Shown here: one piece after another, positions 10,934 to 23,775 of the stretch | How positions within the stretch are numbered: the first letter of the stretch is position 1 | How the letters are laid out: every line of letters begins with the position of its first letter | NCBI RefSeq assembly: GCF_018687715.1 | Contig: NC_056756.1 | Span: 36,304,480 to 36,368,479 of the forward strand | Direction of reading: 5' to 3' | Length of the DNA stretch: 64,000 nucleotides | From: Carya illinoinensis | Lineage: Eukaryota > Streptophyta > Magnoliopsida > Fagales > Juglandaceae | Notes under the pieces: generated by a model | Seen by the model: only the letters and a program-made list of their open reading frames with translations | What the model was told of the DNA's origin: nothing | Database searches by the model: none | Position numbers and translations under genes: made by a program

Positions 10934-12671
10934 CACCCCCAACTTATTCATTGCTAGTCCATAGCAATTTGCATGTCCAAAGCAATGGAAGAGATCAAAG
11001 AAAATCACACATAAAGGCCATCAAGTCACATTTTCTAGATTCACATATCAAAACAATCTAAGGAATCCGGGAACCCATCAAGATCAATCCACCTATAGCA
11101 ATCTATAGAGTGTGCGTGTTCTCCAAGCCATAATAATCTTACCACTAACTTTGACACATGCAACATCAAGAACGTCTCAAGCAAAATGTTCAATTCCATA
11201 ACTCACGGGTATAATAGTGTTTTGTGTGAGGGCTCTCTCTTTGGAGTTGATAATGGGTGTACACGCACTCTCATGAAAAATTAGGCAATTATGTACAAGC
11301 AACAAGCAAACATTGATCTTATGATAGGAACAGTAACAAATGAGACTTCCACTAGTTTTTCCAACAGCTTACGTAGGATCAGAATGATCAATATAAAAGG
11401 TTGTAATGTGACTTGGGTTTGGGGCTATATGAAAAAAAAGATGAAAAGGGATTCAAAAACTTCCAAGTACATACAAAACAAATTTTATTAATTATCTTAA
11501 TAGACCACACTTCTCACTTGATGTACTCTCCAACTTTTCAAATCATCAAATAATAATGATTTTCCTTCTTCTTTCTCTTCTCTTTTTTTTTTCAACAATT
11601 TGATGGATAAACACATGCCACTTTGGTATTCTTTCCATTTCTACCAACCTTTTTTTTTTCTTTTTTTTTTTTCTTTTGGAGCTCACTCAATTAAACACTT
11701 TGCAACTTGTACTCTTTTTTTTTTTTTTTCTTCTTCTTCTCTTGTTTTTTTAATTGAAAATAATAAAAAAAAAGAAAGAAAATGAAAATTCCACACCTAG
11801 AATACAGTTGGAAGTAAAAAGGGTAAAAGAATTAATGTATAGGTTATACTCCAATGTGGAGAAGTATGGATGATATGGGCATATAAAAAAAAAAGCTACC
11901 TGTGTTAATTGGCTCAAAGTTGGCTACTAGGGGTCTATGATGGAAATGATTAGCTTGAAAGGCTCAAACATTGATCCTAAGTTGACCTTCGTCATATCCA
12001 TAGTATATCCACCATCTTACCACAAACCAGGTAATGATATTTTCAAAAGAAGTGCCCAATTCAATAGATCAATTAATGCTTATCACAATTTACTGCATTT
12101 GTATACTCTCAAATCCTCTCCAAACTCACATGAATACTTAAACAAAAGAGTTCTCTAGCTACATGCAGTATCAAACCACCATCTTATCACAAAACTTGGA
12201 TGAATGCATTAAGGGTTCTATGAATGTTTCAGCAAAAATGATTATAGTGGATTTGGTGAATTCATGAAGATAGCTACGAATGAGAATGAGTATACATGTG
12301 AAAATGATGGACATGTGATGCAAATTAAAAAAAAATTGACACATGAAAATATGCCATAGAGTTCCAACAAGCATTTTAAATACTGAATTTGCACCACCAC
12401 ACCTCAACTTAAATGAAACATTTTCCTCAATGTTTAAGAATCAAAATTGAATGGGGAGTAACTAAAAATGGTAGAATACACTTGATGAGTGACGTGGGTG
12501 GCTCACTAAGCATCAAAGATGGTAACCTGAACTGATAGAATAAAACTAACCTACAAACAAAGACAAAGAAAACAATAGCAAACAAAAAGAAAAAGAAAGA
12601 AAATAAGAAAAAATAAAAATAAAACAAAGCAAAACAAAATAAATAAAGAAAAATATACCTGGGTGGTGTGG
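10934..12671 (-). other. Gypsy-1 non-coding region between integrase and 3' LTR
   Basis: About 1.7 kb without a convincing gene. It contains long T-rich/A-rich tracts near 11584-11780 and 12550-12655. Tat/Athila elements often have an extra region, sometimes env-like, at this place. No env-like transmembrane protein can be recognised here. Confidence 0.6.
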
Positions 12672-13771
12672 TCAAGGTTGATAGACTGGATCCACAAGTG
12701 AAATGTCTTCCACTTCCGGAACTTGCCTATCAATTAATACTTGAAGGCATTGACTATTTACGTTAAAGATCTGACTATTCTTAAGATCTTCTATTTCTAC
12801 CGCCCCATTTACAAAAACATTCTTTACTACAAAATGGCCAGTCCACCTAAACCGAAGTTTTTCTGGGTGCTTATGGAATCTAGAATCATATAAGAATGCT
12901 CGATCATTTGACTTAAACATTTTTCTCAAAATATTTTTATCCTGAAACACTTTCATTTTAGCCTTATAGATTCTAGAGTTCTCATAAGCATCATTTCTCA
13001 ATTCTTTTAACTCGGTCAACTGAAGTTTTCTAAACTTACCTGCTTCTTCCATATCAAAATTGAAATGCTTGATGGCCCAATAAACTCAATGCTCGAGCTC
13101 CACAGGTAAGTGGCAAGGCATTCCAAAAACAAGCCAATAAGGTGACATGCCTAAGGGAGTTTTGAAAGCTGTACGGTAAGCCCAAAGCGCATCAACCAGT
13201 CTTAAAGACTAATCTTTGTGATCTGGGTTGACCATTTTTTCTAAAATTTTCTTAATTTTCATGTTTGCAAGTCTACCTATCCACTTGTCTGGGGGAGGTA
13301 GGCAGTAGAAATTTTATGTATCATCCCATATTTTTTCATCAAAGTTTCAAAAAAAGGGTTGCAAAAATGTATACACTAATGATAGCACGTGGTGTACCAA
13401 ATCGAGATAACACACTCTCTTTGAGAAATTTAATTATCGTCCTATCATCATTGCTCTTACAAGTTGCTGCCTCTACCCATTTTGACACATAATCTACTGC
13501 CACAATAATATATTGATATCCAAAAGAAATAGGAAATGGTCCCATAAAATCAATGCCCCAACAATAAAAAATTTCAATCACTAAAATTGGGTTTAAGGGC
13601 ATCATTACGACGGGATATAACTCCTAACTTTTGACACTTTTCACATGAGCGACAATAAATATTTGCATCCTTAAATATGGTGGGCCAATAAAATCCACAC
13701 TGCAGAATTTTCGCTGCAGTTTTCTTCTTTGAAAAGTAGCCCCCACAAGCTTGGGTGTGACAAAATTTCAA
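12672..13771 (-). pseudogene. Gypsy-1 integrase
   Basis: Fragment 13574-13771 has the HHCC domain ([41 protein letters not shown]). Fragment 13339-13605 begins the rve core with the first catalytic Asp ([10 protein letters not shown]) and DYVSKWVEA. The second Asp and the Glu regions (13053-13340) are disrupted by stops. Fragment 12672-13052 is the C-terminal domain (ELKELRNDAYENSRIYK, FRWTGHFVVKNVF). The domain order is normal and the frames are broken. Confidence 0.85.
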
Positions 13772-14119
13772 GATGCTAGCAATCTCTTCATCAGGGATGT
13801 AACGCCTTAAAATTTGGTCAGGGTAGTATTTGAAAAGAAAATGATCATCCTAATAGAAATTACATACCTCAGTTATGAACTTCCTATTGTCCTGAGCGCT
13901 CTAATCCATCGGTATCTCACCTGCAGTCAAATAATTCACAATATGAGCAAACCATGGCAGAGAAGTAATAGATAGTAAATGCTCATCGAGAAAATCATCC
14001 CTGATTGGTAGGTGGTCAGAGGTGTCCTCAGATGTGAGCCTTGAGAGATTGTCAACCACCACGTTCTCCACTCCCTTCTTGTCTTTGATGGTGATGTCAA
14101 ATTCTTACAAAAGTAAAAT

Positions 14120-15123
14120 TCATCGTATTAATCGTGCCTTAGCATCCTTCTTTGTAAAAATGTACTTAAGGGCTACATAATCTGTAAAAATAATAATAGG
14201 AAAGCCAATCAAATACGCATGAAACTTATCCAAAGCAAACACTACAGCTAGCAACTCTTTTTCAATGGTGGAGTAATTCATCTGAGCACTATTTAGAGTT
14301 CTACTAGCATAGTAAATGACAAAAGGCTTTCCCTCCCTTCGTTGTCTAAGTGCAGCACCTACAGCAAAATCACTTGCATCACACATAATCTCAAAAGGTA
14401 AAGTCCAATCAGGTGGCTGCATTATGGGTGTTGAGGTAAGCTTGCTAATTAGCGTTTTAAAGGCCTCTTGACAATCTTGTGTCCACTCAAATGGGGCATC
14501 TTTAGCTAGGAGGAAAAATATTGATCTAGATATGTTGGAAAAATTCAGTATGAACTTTCTATAAAAGCCCGCATGACCAAGAAAGGATCTCACATCCTTT
14601 ATCGTCCTATGTGTAGGCAACTTAGAGATTAATTCAATCTTAGATTGATCAACATCTATCCCCTTAGAAGAAATAATATGCCTAAGACACCTGAAGATAC
14701 CATAAAGTGACATCTTTTCCAATTCAAAACCAATTCCTTTTCCTCACAACGATTCAACACCCTCTCTAAATTCAATAAGCATGCATCAAAAGAAGATCCA
14801 AAAATAGTCAAGTCATCCATAAAAACTTTCATGCAATTTTCAACCATGTCACTAAAAATGCTCATCATGCAATGTTGAAAAGTAGCAGGTGCATTACACA
14901 ATCCAAATGATATTCTACGAAAAGCATAAGTACCAAAAGGACAAGTGAAAATGGTTTTATCTTGGTCTTCTAATGCAATTTCAATTTGATAATAGCCAGA
15001 ATAACCATCCAAAAAACAATAGAAAGGATGACCAGCCACACGTTCAAGAATTTGATCAATAAAAGGAAGAGGAAAATGGTCTTTCCGGGTGGCAGCATTC
15101 AATTTTCTATAATAAATGCACAT
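14120..15123 (-). pseudogene. Gypsy-1 reverse transcriptase and RNase H
   Basis: Two overlapping frames are present. The RT frame (14656-15123) has YRKLNAATRKDHFPLPF, GYSGYYQI, FTCPFGTYAFRRISFGLCNA and the catalytic FMDD box (VFMDDLTIFG). The second frame (14120-14722) has the thumb/connection (GHAGFYRKFI) and the RNase H-like part: FEIMCDASDFAVGAAL, VIYYASRTLNSAQMNYST, EKELLAVVFALDKF and FTDYVALKY. A frameshift near 14690 divides them. The first residues of the RT are also out of frame, beyond 15123. Confidence 0.88.
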
Positions 15124-15350
15124 CCGTCACCCAGTCACAAGTTTTGTAGGGACTAGCTCTCCTAGGTCATTCTTCACCACAGTAACACTTAACTTCTTAG
15201 GAACAACCTATGTAGGACTTACCTATTTACTATCAGCAGTAGAATATATGATTCCTGCATCTAATAGTTTCAACACTTCATTCTTCACCACTTCTTTCAT
15301 AGTGGGATTAAGCCTACGCTGGGGGTCTCGACGAGGGCTAGTTCCTTCTT

Positions 15351-16611
15351 CTAAATTAATTTATAAGAATAAATTAGGGGACTAACACATTTTATATCAG
15401 CAATGCTCCAACCTAAGGTTGACTTATGCTCACTTAGGGTTCGAATTAATTTCTCACCTTGAGACTCAGACAATTCAGATGAGATAATAACTAGAAAAGT
15501 ATCACCTGGACCAAGGAAAGCATGCTTTAAACCCTTGGGTAGAGGTTTCAATTCAACTTTGGGTGTTTCCAAACTGGAAGGAATTTGTTTTTCACTTTTC
15601 TCATGCAACTCCTCAAACTTTGGTTGCCATGCCCGAGTGCTATAATTCTGAGTTTTATAAAACAATAGCACAAGTATCAACTACATCAGATGACTCACTA
15701 ATAGAATCAAACTTAGAATTAACAAGAAAATACTCAAGGGGATCAAAATCATGAGCTAAAGAAACTCCCCCATCCATGAGTGAGTCAATCATGTATGTCT
15801 GCTGGCTCTCATCATCGTCTTTTGGTTGTTTTGCAATATGAAAGATATTCACCTCGAGAGTCATGTTTCCAAAAGAAAGCTTCATGAGGCCATTCCTGCA
15901 ATTAATAAGAGCATTAGTATTGGCAAGGAAAGGCCTGCCTAAAATCACAGAAATTTTAAAAGTAGTATCAACAATAAAACTAGTGTCAAGGATTAAGAAA
16001 TCAACAGGATAATAAATTTAATCAATTTGAATTGGAACATCCTCTACCACACCCCGGGGTACTTTGACTGAATGGTCAGCCAATTGCAATACCACAGTGG
16101 TTGGTTTGATTCCTCCCAACCCCAACTGCAAATAAATAGAATATGGTATTAGATTCACGCTAGCTCCTAAATCTAGCAAAGTTTGTCCAAAATCATGATT
16201 TCCAATGCTGCATGCAATGGTTGGGCAACCAGGATCCTTGTACTTGGGAGGAATCTGTTGCTCAATTACAGCACTAACTTGCTCTGTCACATGGTGCGTC
16301 CTCTTAACTGTATACAAATCTTTAATAACTTTTGCATAAGTAGGAACTTGTTTAATAACATGCAAAAGAGGGATGTTAATTTTTACCTGTTTTAGGTTCT
16401 CCAAAATTTCATTGTTAGGATCCAAAGTTTGCTTATTCAGTTTTAAAACTTGAGGAAAGGATACCTTAACTGGGCTCTTTATTACCTCGGCTTCTTTGGG
16501 CAGCTCGGCACCATTATTGCTTTGATCCTCTTCCACATCCTCTGATTTGTTCGTTGTTGGGATGTGTAATAACTTACCACTTCGTGTCACAATGACATTC
16601 GCATCCTTCAA
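15351..16611 (-). pseudogene. Gypsy-1 protease and linker to RT
   Basis: The frame 16018-16611 contains KQVKINIPLLHVIKQVPTYA, VSAVIEQQIPPKYKDPG and the aspartic-protease active site LLDLGASVNLIPYS (D-x-GA type), followed by LQLADHSVKVPRGVVEDV. A stop near 16018 separates it from 15655-15948, which has MILGRPFLANTNALI and completes the protease fold. Then 15351-15680 carries LKPLPKGLKHAFLG and LGWSIADIK, the usual entrance to the gypsy RT. The protease would process Gag-Pol, but the frame breaks prevent this. Confidence 0.85.
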
Positions 16612-16617
16612 ATTCTC

Positions 16618-17999
16618 TTATGCCATATGTTGACCATGGGGTACTGATTGAGCTTGAAAAGAGAACTTACCTTGCTCATTCACACTCAAGGAGCTCATCA
16701 ATTTGAACACTTGGCTCTTTATCTCCTTATTTTCTTCAACAACCTGCGTAATCAAAGATTCAAATTTTTGGTTAGTCTTACCCTGTGCCTCAATAAAAGC
16801 ATGCAAAGTGTCTTCTAAAGGACTCCTAGAAGATGAAGGTGCATGATATGATGCAGGATATGATCTAGGGGGTTGTGTAGGTGGCTAGTTTTCAGACTTC
16901 CAGCTTAAATTGGGGTGATTACGCCACCCCAAGTTATAGGTATCAAAGAAAGGTGTAAAAGGCTTCTTGTACATACCTAAAGCATTACATTGTTCCTCAT
17001 ACATCCCTCTCATCTCAGCAAATGTGGGACACTCTTGGGCAAGGTGATATACCCTTCTACACACAAAACCTGGTCCAAAAGACTCTGCATGATTAGCCAC
17101 GTATGTTGGCTTTAAATCTTTACTTTTTAACATCTCTAGCCCCCTAGTGAGCATCTCAACCTCAGCCTTTAGGTTATCTTCTTCCTTGAGATGGTAAATT
17201 CCACCACCATTTAGGTTCTTGCAGGTCGTGACCTATTTGTGCTCTTAGTAGCACTAGGTTCAGTACAAGTGTGAGCTTTTTCAGCAAGCTTATTGAGGTA
17301 TTCTATGGCCTCATCAGGATCCTTTTGTAAGAACTCACCATTACACATCATCTCTACAAATTGAAGCTCTTTAAGTGTAAGTCCCTCATAAAGATAGCTC
17401 ACTAAGCACCAATTCTCATATCTATGGTGAGGAAACATACTCAATAGCTCCTTAAATCTCTCCCAAGACTAATACAAAGTCTCACTGTCCTTTTGTGCAA
17501 AGGTGGAGATTTACCTTTTTTAAGCATTGATCTTATGTTGGGGAAAGTATTTATTAAATAAGACTTGAGTCATCTCATTCTATGACCCAATAGATTGTGG
17601 TCTCAATGAGTATAGCCAACTCTTAGCTCTATCCTACAAAGAGAAAAGAAAGAACTTAAGTCTCACAATGTCATCTGTTACATTTTGACTATGAAAAGTC
17701 GCAACTACTTCCTTAAACTCCCTAATGTACACATATGGATTTTCATTTTCCAAGCTATGAAAAGTAGGGAGTAACTGTATCATCCCTATTTTAAAATCCA
17801 ATTGACGAGTATTAGTTGGAAACATGATGCATGATGGTGTGGTTGTGCGTGTAGGGTGGAGGTAATTCTGAAGGGTCCTAGTGGGTTGATTTTCGTGTTC
17901 ACTCATTTCCTCAGAATTAGAAGATTTATCAAACAAATGATTAGAAAAATTTGACTCTGACTCTGATTCCAACACAAGTCTACAAGAAAACCAACCCAA
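16618..17999 (-). pseudogene. Gypsy-1 gag, fragmented
   Basis: Fragments in successive frames (17634-17999, 17211-17444, 16885-17154, 16618-16806) encode a gypsy gag. The first has a NYLHPTRTTTPSCI leader, GMIQLLPTFHSLENENPY, REFKEVVATF and VRLKFFLFSL, the classic Tat/Athila-type gag motif. The second carries a YEGLTLKELQFVEMMCNG stretch. The third carries a nucleocapsid remnant FVCRRVYHLAQECP in which the first Cys of the knuckle is lost. Several stops separate the fragments, so no full capsid protein can be made. Confidence 0.82.
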
Positions 18000-18192
18000 G
18001 GCATCTCATACTTGTGCATGCAAGGTAGAGAAAAATGCAACACTAAAAAAAAAAACTACAAAAAGAAAAAGAAAATAAAATAAAGATGCAGCAACCTAAA
18101 AGAGGGAACGAAGTTACCGTCATTACAAATTGCTGAAATGAAAAATTATCTCACAATTCTTCTACATTCTCCAAGGCAACGGCGCCAAAATT

Positions 18193-19557
18193 TGATTACA
18201 CCCAAAGAATAACGCGGTAATTATAACACAGTTTTGGAGTGTCGATTTCATAGTGAGACAATTTAAAAGAATAGCAGAATGAACAAAGAAACTAAAAAAA
18301 AAATTATAACTAAGTAATGGAGAACAAATATTAATTTTAACTGCAAATTAAAGTGAAACAAAGTGATTAATGGAAAAAGTACTCAAATTTGACGAACATT
18401 AGAGCGTCAGGAATTCCTTGCACAAATCTGGTATTTTAATTATTCTTAATTCATTGGATAACTCAATTAGGAATTCAATTATCGAAATTCTCAATTTGGA
18501 AGGTATAGATTTATAAATCAAAATTAAATCAAATGTAACCATTTGAAAAATTATTCACCACTTTTAAAATACGTAAATTACTATCCCTATTAAAAAAATC
18601 CAATGACAACAATATACTCAGAGAGCGGTATTAAAGCAAAAAACCTAAATCAATATAGATAAATAATTGATCCAAATATAATCAAAGAACTAATCAATTC
18701 AATAGAAAAAGAATGACTGAATCCATAAACAGAATAAATTATATGATTATTCGGAGAAGAAATCATCAACAATGAATTGAGAATGATAAAACAAAAGAGT
18801 TTTAGCAATTGAAAGTCAAATACATGAATTAAAAATAAATTAGAAATACCATCTAACGTGCAAGTTCATCCCTAATCCTACTTGAGAATTTAGTTACCTA
18901 TAAATATAATGGACAACAAGAATCTCCAGAGAAAGATGAAGAAAATAGCGGCCATGGAAGTGATTTTTTTCTCTCTTCAAATCTGCCTCTTGTGCCTCTC
19001 TTCCACCCTATTTCGTGCTAATTATATGCTTATATAGGGTAGGAAAGAAACCCTAATATCTTCTTAATTTTCGTGTAAACAAATTACCTAAATTTTAGGA
19101 CTCATCTTGGCAACCATGTACGTCCTTTAGGAGTTTGAATTTGGAAATCCTTATTAGCGACAAAGTTATAGCTCTTTAAGATAGCTTTCTAATGAATCAA
19201 GAATCGTATCAATTCGGTATGTGAGTAAAAAAGTTATGGTCAAAATATTGAAGTATGCCCATATTGTCTCTTAGCAAATTCTAGATTTGGACTTTTTGCA
19301 GTTTCCTTTTATGATTTTTCTTTTCTTTATCCAAATTGCTCTCAAATCCCATAAAGCTCCTCTTTTGAATTTGACTGGACTTTGACTTGCTCTTTTATAA
19401 ACTCTGAAATTAAACATAAAAAAAATTGCTTAGGAGTATCCCAACATAAATAGAAACTCAATTGAAAAATACACATTAATTCTTATGATTTCTATTCACA
19501 TTTTAGCATTTTAATCTAATAATAGGGTATTTAGAGTGCACTTTCGCACACTCATCA
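18193..19557 (-). repeat. Gypsy-1 5' LTR
   Basis: The 1365-bp partner LTR begins TGATTACACCC and ends CACTCATCA. The tRNA primer site (GGCGCC core at 18181-18186) lies immediately inside. The element promoter should lie here; a TATA-like 'gcttatatagggta' occurs near 19030. Confidence 0.95.
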
Positions 19558-21305
19558 CAACCCTAGACCAAACTCTCATCTTCGCCATTCTACCCCTAAC
19601 TCCATCGAATCTAGCACCCATTTAAGTCAAAATGCCCCATTGTCTCCAGTAGCTCCCGATTTGCATCCCTGCCTTTCTATGTTCATCCCTCACCAAGTCG
19701 ACCAGTGCACACTCAACCAACTCACCCATGGTTACCCAAAACAAGGTAAACGTCCACAAACCTCTCCTGCATAGTGATGGTACTGTGAAGTGGCCTGTAA
19801 AAAATTCTTCCCTTTCTCTCACTACAACTACACACATTCTGGTTCTTGAGGAACCTACATCATACACAGAATCCATAAAGTTTTCTGAATGGTGAGAGGC
19901 CATGCAAAATGAGTTTCATGCTCTGCTATCCAATCATACCTAGGATCTTATACTACTGTCTGTCTCCTTCATGCTTTGGGGGCCAAGTGGATACTCAAAA
20001 CAAAGAGGAAGGTTGATGGCACCTTAGAACAGCACAAGGCTCGCCTTGTGACCAAAGGATTTTACCAACAACCAGGGGTGGACTACGCTAAGACCTTTTC
20101 ACCTATAGTAAAACCCACAACCATTTAGATACTTCTTTCTTTAACTATGTCATTAAATTGGTCTTTATAGCAATTGGACATACAAAATGCATTTCTACAT
20201 GATAACTTGACTAAGGCCATTTATATGCAACAACCCCTGGGTTAGTGTATCCAGATTTTCATTCATATGTATGTAGATTGAAAAAGGCCATTTATGGCCT
20301 AAAGTAGGCTCCTTGAGCCTTGTTTTCAAAACTTAGCAGCTAGTCTCTAGGATTTCAAGAATCAAAATCTGATACATACTTATTCATTTATAAACATGGA
20401 CAACATGTCATTTTTGTTCTGATATATGTGGATGATATAATTGTTATAGGCTCCAATTCAAGTTTAATATCAGAATTTATTTCAGCCCTTAGCTTGTCTT
20501 TTCCTATTAAACATCTAGGTCAACTACATTATTTCTTAGGAATTGAAATTATTATAAATAATCATGGTCTGTTTCTTTGTTAGTCCAAACATATTCATGA
20601 TCTTCTTCATAAAAAAAATATGCATCATGCAAAACCGATATCTATCCCAATGTCAGTCACTACCAAACTCTCCACTTTTGATAGTGCTTCTTTTGAGGAT
20701 CTTATTACATATTGGAGTGTAGTTGGTACTTTACAGTGTTTATCCTTTACTAGACCTGATATATAGTTTGCTATTAATCAAGTTCGTCAATACATGTATA
20801 ATCTAAAAATTTCCCATTGGCAAGTAGTCAAACGAATCCTTAGGTATCTTAGACTTACCTCTAATTTTGGTTTGTTCTTCTCCAACTCCCATTCCCTTAC
20901 TCACTTGGCTTTCTTTGATGCCGATTGGGCAAATGATTAGTCCATTTGCCTTGATAATAGAAAATCCATTGGTGGTATGTGTGTTATTCAGATCTCATTT
21001 GGTATACTGGGGCTAAAAAAAGTAGCCCATAATTGCGTGATCTTCCACGGAGGCTTAATATAAAGCCGTTGCTAACACTACTTATGAGGTCTTGTGGATT
21101 TAATCTCTTTTGAGTGAATTGAGTGTTTTTTTTTTTTAATATCCAAGGACATTGTGGTGTGACAACTTGGGGGTGAAATACTTAATTGTAAATCCAATTT
21201 TACATGCTTGTACAAAGCATGTAGAATTAGATTATCATTTTGCAATGGACCGCGTTGTAGCAAAAACACTCAATGTCTCATTTTTATCAAGCAAGGATTA
21301 GTTAG
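19558..21305 (+). pseudogene. Copia-2 reverse transcriptase and RNase H, many stops
   Basis: This continues copia-2 after the gypsy insertion. Recognisable pieces are LLSNHTWDLIP, a QLDIQNAFLHDNL-like stretch, CRLKKAIYGLK, VLIYVDDIIVIGS (intact YVDD box near 20425), LGQLHYFLGIEI, VGTLQCLSFTRPDI and HLAFFDADWAND. A truncated LADIMT marks the end of pol. At least six in-frame stops and several shifts interrupt the reading. The 5-bp repeat CAACC at 19558-19562 is the right-hand target duplication of the nested gypsy element. Confidence 0.83.
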
Positions 21306-21640
21306 CCGATATAATGACACTCCAAAGGAGCAATGCACAACAGTGGAAATGTGTAACAGGACCACAAAGGACACTGCATTTTCTAGAGGCACACGGCAAT
21401 ACAACAAAGACAGCTATAGTAAAAACAATCTTGGACAGACACTTGGCAAAAGATTCGAGAGTTAAGGCAAATATGTTGTTGTATACCTTGTCTATATATA
21501 CTTTGTAAAAGCATTACATGCACTCTATAATTTTTCAAATATCAATACAAAGAGGGAAACTTTTATTGCAACTTTGTTTCAAACATCTGCTATGCATGAT
21601 TCACCATAATTTAGTATTCACTAAGGGGGAGAAATGCTCT

Positions 21641-23775
21641 CATGACTCAAGAGAAGGCTTGGAGGAACCGTGTGGAGAAATGAGGAAGTGAGGTAGGTAT
21701 TTATAGTCTTCAAGAGGTGAGGGGGATGTTGGTTTTGGCTCTAAGGAAGTGAATGTGAGTGATAGAGGTGGGAGGTGGAGTGCTTGAGTGCAAAATGACA
21801 AGGGTGACATCACATTGTTCAGTTCAATAGTGATCTAAAGTGTCATAATTGCATCATGGAATAGAGCTAGAAGACGTGTAGGGGATGCGTCATTCGGATT
21901 TTTGAAAGAAAAATTCATAAGACAAGCAAGCAATAGGCTATAGTTTTTGGTTTCCTTCAAAGCTGTACCTAGAATTTTTTATCCTCTTTTGTCCAATCCT
22001 CTTGGTCTAATTTGGGGGATTATGAACATCATTTGAAGGGCTTTTCAGGTGAGGAAGAGAGGCATAAGTGGCTGTCAAGTGATCACACTTGGGCGGAAAA
22101 CAAAGGGGTGAATTGAGTGATTGTTCAACCAAGTGATTTCAAGTGAGTGCCTCTCTTTGAGCCAATTGGTTGGGCTGCCTTGTGGAGATAATTGGATAAG
22201 CTAGCATTTGAGTGCTTTGAAGCACTTCCAAAGGACAAAGCACAAGGGAGGTGGCATGGAGTGGTGACCAAAATAGGTGCAGAAAATGGAATTGAAACCC
22301 AAGGCCACTCGGTTTGGTTTCAACTAGGCTTGTAATGGAATTGGTTGCATGGGTTTCTTGGAGCTAATTTGTCCAATGCTAGAACTGAACTAAGAGGGTT
22401 AAGGTGTGGTATAAATAATGAAATTTTCCTTGAGAAAATGGGGTAAAAGGTGTGCGCTAGCGAGTTATTTGATGCAATGCACATGAAGGTGCACCTAGGT
22501 GCCAATTGGTGGTGACTTGGGCATTAACATGGCTTCGCTTCTATTGACACATGTTGGGTCAAGATTAGACTTCTAAATTAGTCTAAGAAAAATATGAAAT
22601 CGATAATAAAATCAATAAATTTCAAATAAAAAAAGATGGGAAATGATTTGAAGAAAAATTAAGCTTAAAACATGTTTTGGAAGTCACTAATCACATGTAA
22701 GTTGATTAATACCCTTAACTTAAGTTAGAAGCTTAATTTTGGTCAAATGGAAAACTTTAGGGGCGTGTGGCATTTCTTAGACTTGAGGGAAACTAATTGT
22801 ATAGTGCATGTGGGCTCTAGTTGGAAAAATGAAATAAAAGACAAGACTTTCAGCTTCTTGGGTTGGGCTTTTGTTAGGCCATTTGTGCAAGCCTTGGTTG
22901 CGGATTTTGGAGTGGGTTATTATATGGACCTTATATCCATATTTGTGAGGCCTATCTATGACATCAAAGGCCTACTAGGTTGGGTCTTAATCTTTGAGTC
23001 TTTCCTCAATGGGGCCAAAGTCTTGAATCTTATTAAGTTAGGCTCAATGGCCTTATGTTTACTAAGTTGGGCCTAATATCTTGGACTAATAAGTTAGGCC
23101 CATAGTGTTGTGTCTGAAAAGTGAGGGCTGAAATCTTATTTTTTTTCCAAGTTAAGCCTAAGGCTTTCACTCTTACTAACTTAGGCCTATGACTTTATGT
23201 CCTTTATATTGGGCCTATTTTCTAGTGTTAGGCTTAAAATTTTAAATCTCCCAAGTTGAGTCTAAGGTTTTTTAACCTCTTATCCTTAACTCAGCACATC
23301 CTTAGTGCATTAGGACTCTAAAGTCTTATTTCTATCAAGTATGACCTAAATTCTTAATATTTGCCGAAGCCTTTATACTCAAAAAATTTAGGCCCTTAGT
23401 AAACCAATTTTTGGGCCTTCACCAATTCTATCAAATACTTAATCCAAATTATTAAGCCCACTAATGTGACAACCTCCAATATGCCATATGTCATTCTTCT
23501 ATTGGCCTCTTGGCATGTTACCTCAAACTTAATAAAACACTAAAATCTCTAAAATAAAATTACTAAATCAATCAAGCTCCAAATTTTTTTTATTTTTTTT
23601 TTCAAAATCAATATTGCATTAGAATCTTCTAATAATTCCATTAAACACAAAGTATATGGCCCCTTTTTTCAATTCAAGTATCCAAAATTGTTTTTATTCT
23701 CAAATCGCCCAACTCCGAATTAACTAAGATTTAGGCTACTAAGGTCAAGGCCTAAATAGCTTTTTAGGTAGAGTC
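21641..23775. other. Unassigned stretch with degenerate tandem repeat (22960-23420)
   Basis: No gene or known element is recognised. Between about 22960 and 23420 a G/C-containing core close to AAGTTRGGCCTAA recurs roughly every 40-50 bases, with strong divergence, often followed by 'ctt' and a T-rich spacer. The single longer open frame at 22747-23076 lacks any familiar domain and sits partly in this repeat, so it is not called a gene. The stretch may be an old LTR or spacer. Confidence 0.35.

Larger units (their letters stand above)
9569..19557 (-). mobile_element. Gypsy-1: full-length Ty3/gypsy retrotransposon (Tat/Athila-like) nested in copia-2
   Basis: The element is 9,989 bp with two LTRs of identical length (1365 bp each; 9569-10933 and 18193-19557). 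Its 5-bp target duplication CAACC is perfect (9564-9568 and 19558-19562). It reads on the minus strand. The primer site beside the 5' LTR contains TTTGGCGCCGTTGCC, the form used by many Athila/Tat elements. The polypurine tract AAGTTGGGGGTG precedes the 3' LTR. Gene order is gag, protease, RT, RNase H, integrase. About 1.7 kb between integrase and the 3' LTR has no gene, which also fits the Tat/Athila architecture. In the first ~130 bases the LTRs differ at about one site in ten, and the coding frames are broken. Confidence 0.95.
7570..21640 (+). mobile_element. Copia-2: decayed Ty1/copia element, split by a gypsy element
   Basis: A plus-strand copia body has gag C-terminus, protease and integrase at 7570-9568 and RT and RNase H at 19558-21305. 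The gypsy element 9569-19557 separates them. The left edge coincides with loss of homology to the MLP 5' flank at 7570. The gag N-terminus and a 5' LTR are not seen, so the element is 5'-truncated or rearranged. A 3' LTR remnant is likely between 21310 and 21640 (TATA-like and polyadenylation-like motifs, then a purine run AAGGGGGAGAAATG), but its edges are not defined. Numerous in-frame stops make it the oldest-looking retroelement here. Confidence 0.82.

Noticed and set aside
10934..12671. Possible env-like gene of the gypsy element
   Set aside because: No open frame with signal peptide, transmembrane segment or known env-like motif is visible. The region is low-complexity and AT-rich.
22747..23076. 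109-residue open frame as a host gene
   Set aside because: No recognisable domain, no homologous open copy in the window, and overlap with a degenerate tandem repeat.
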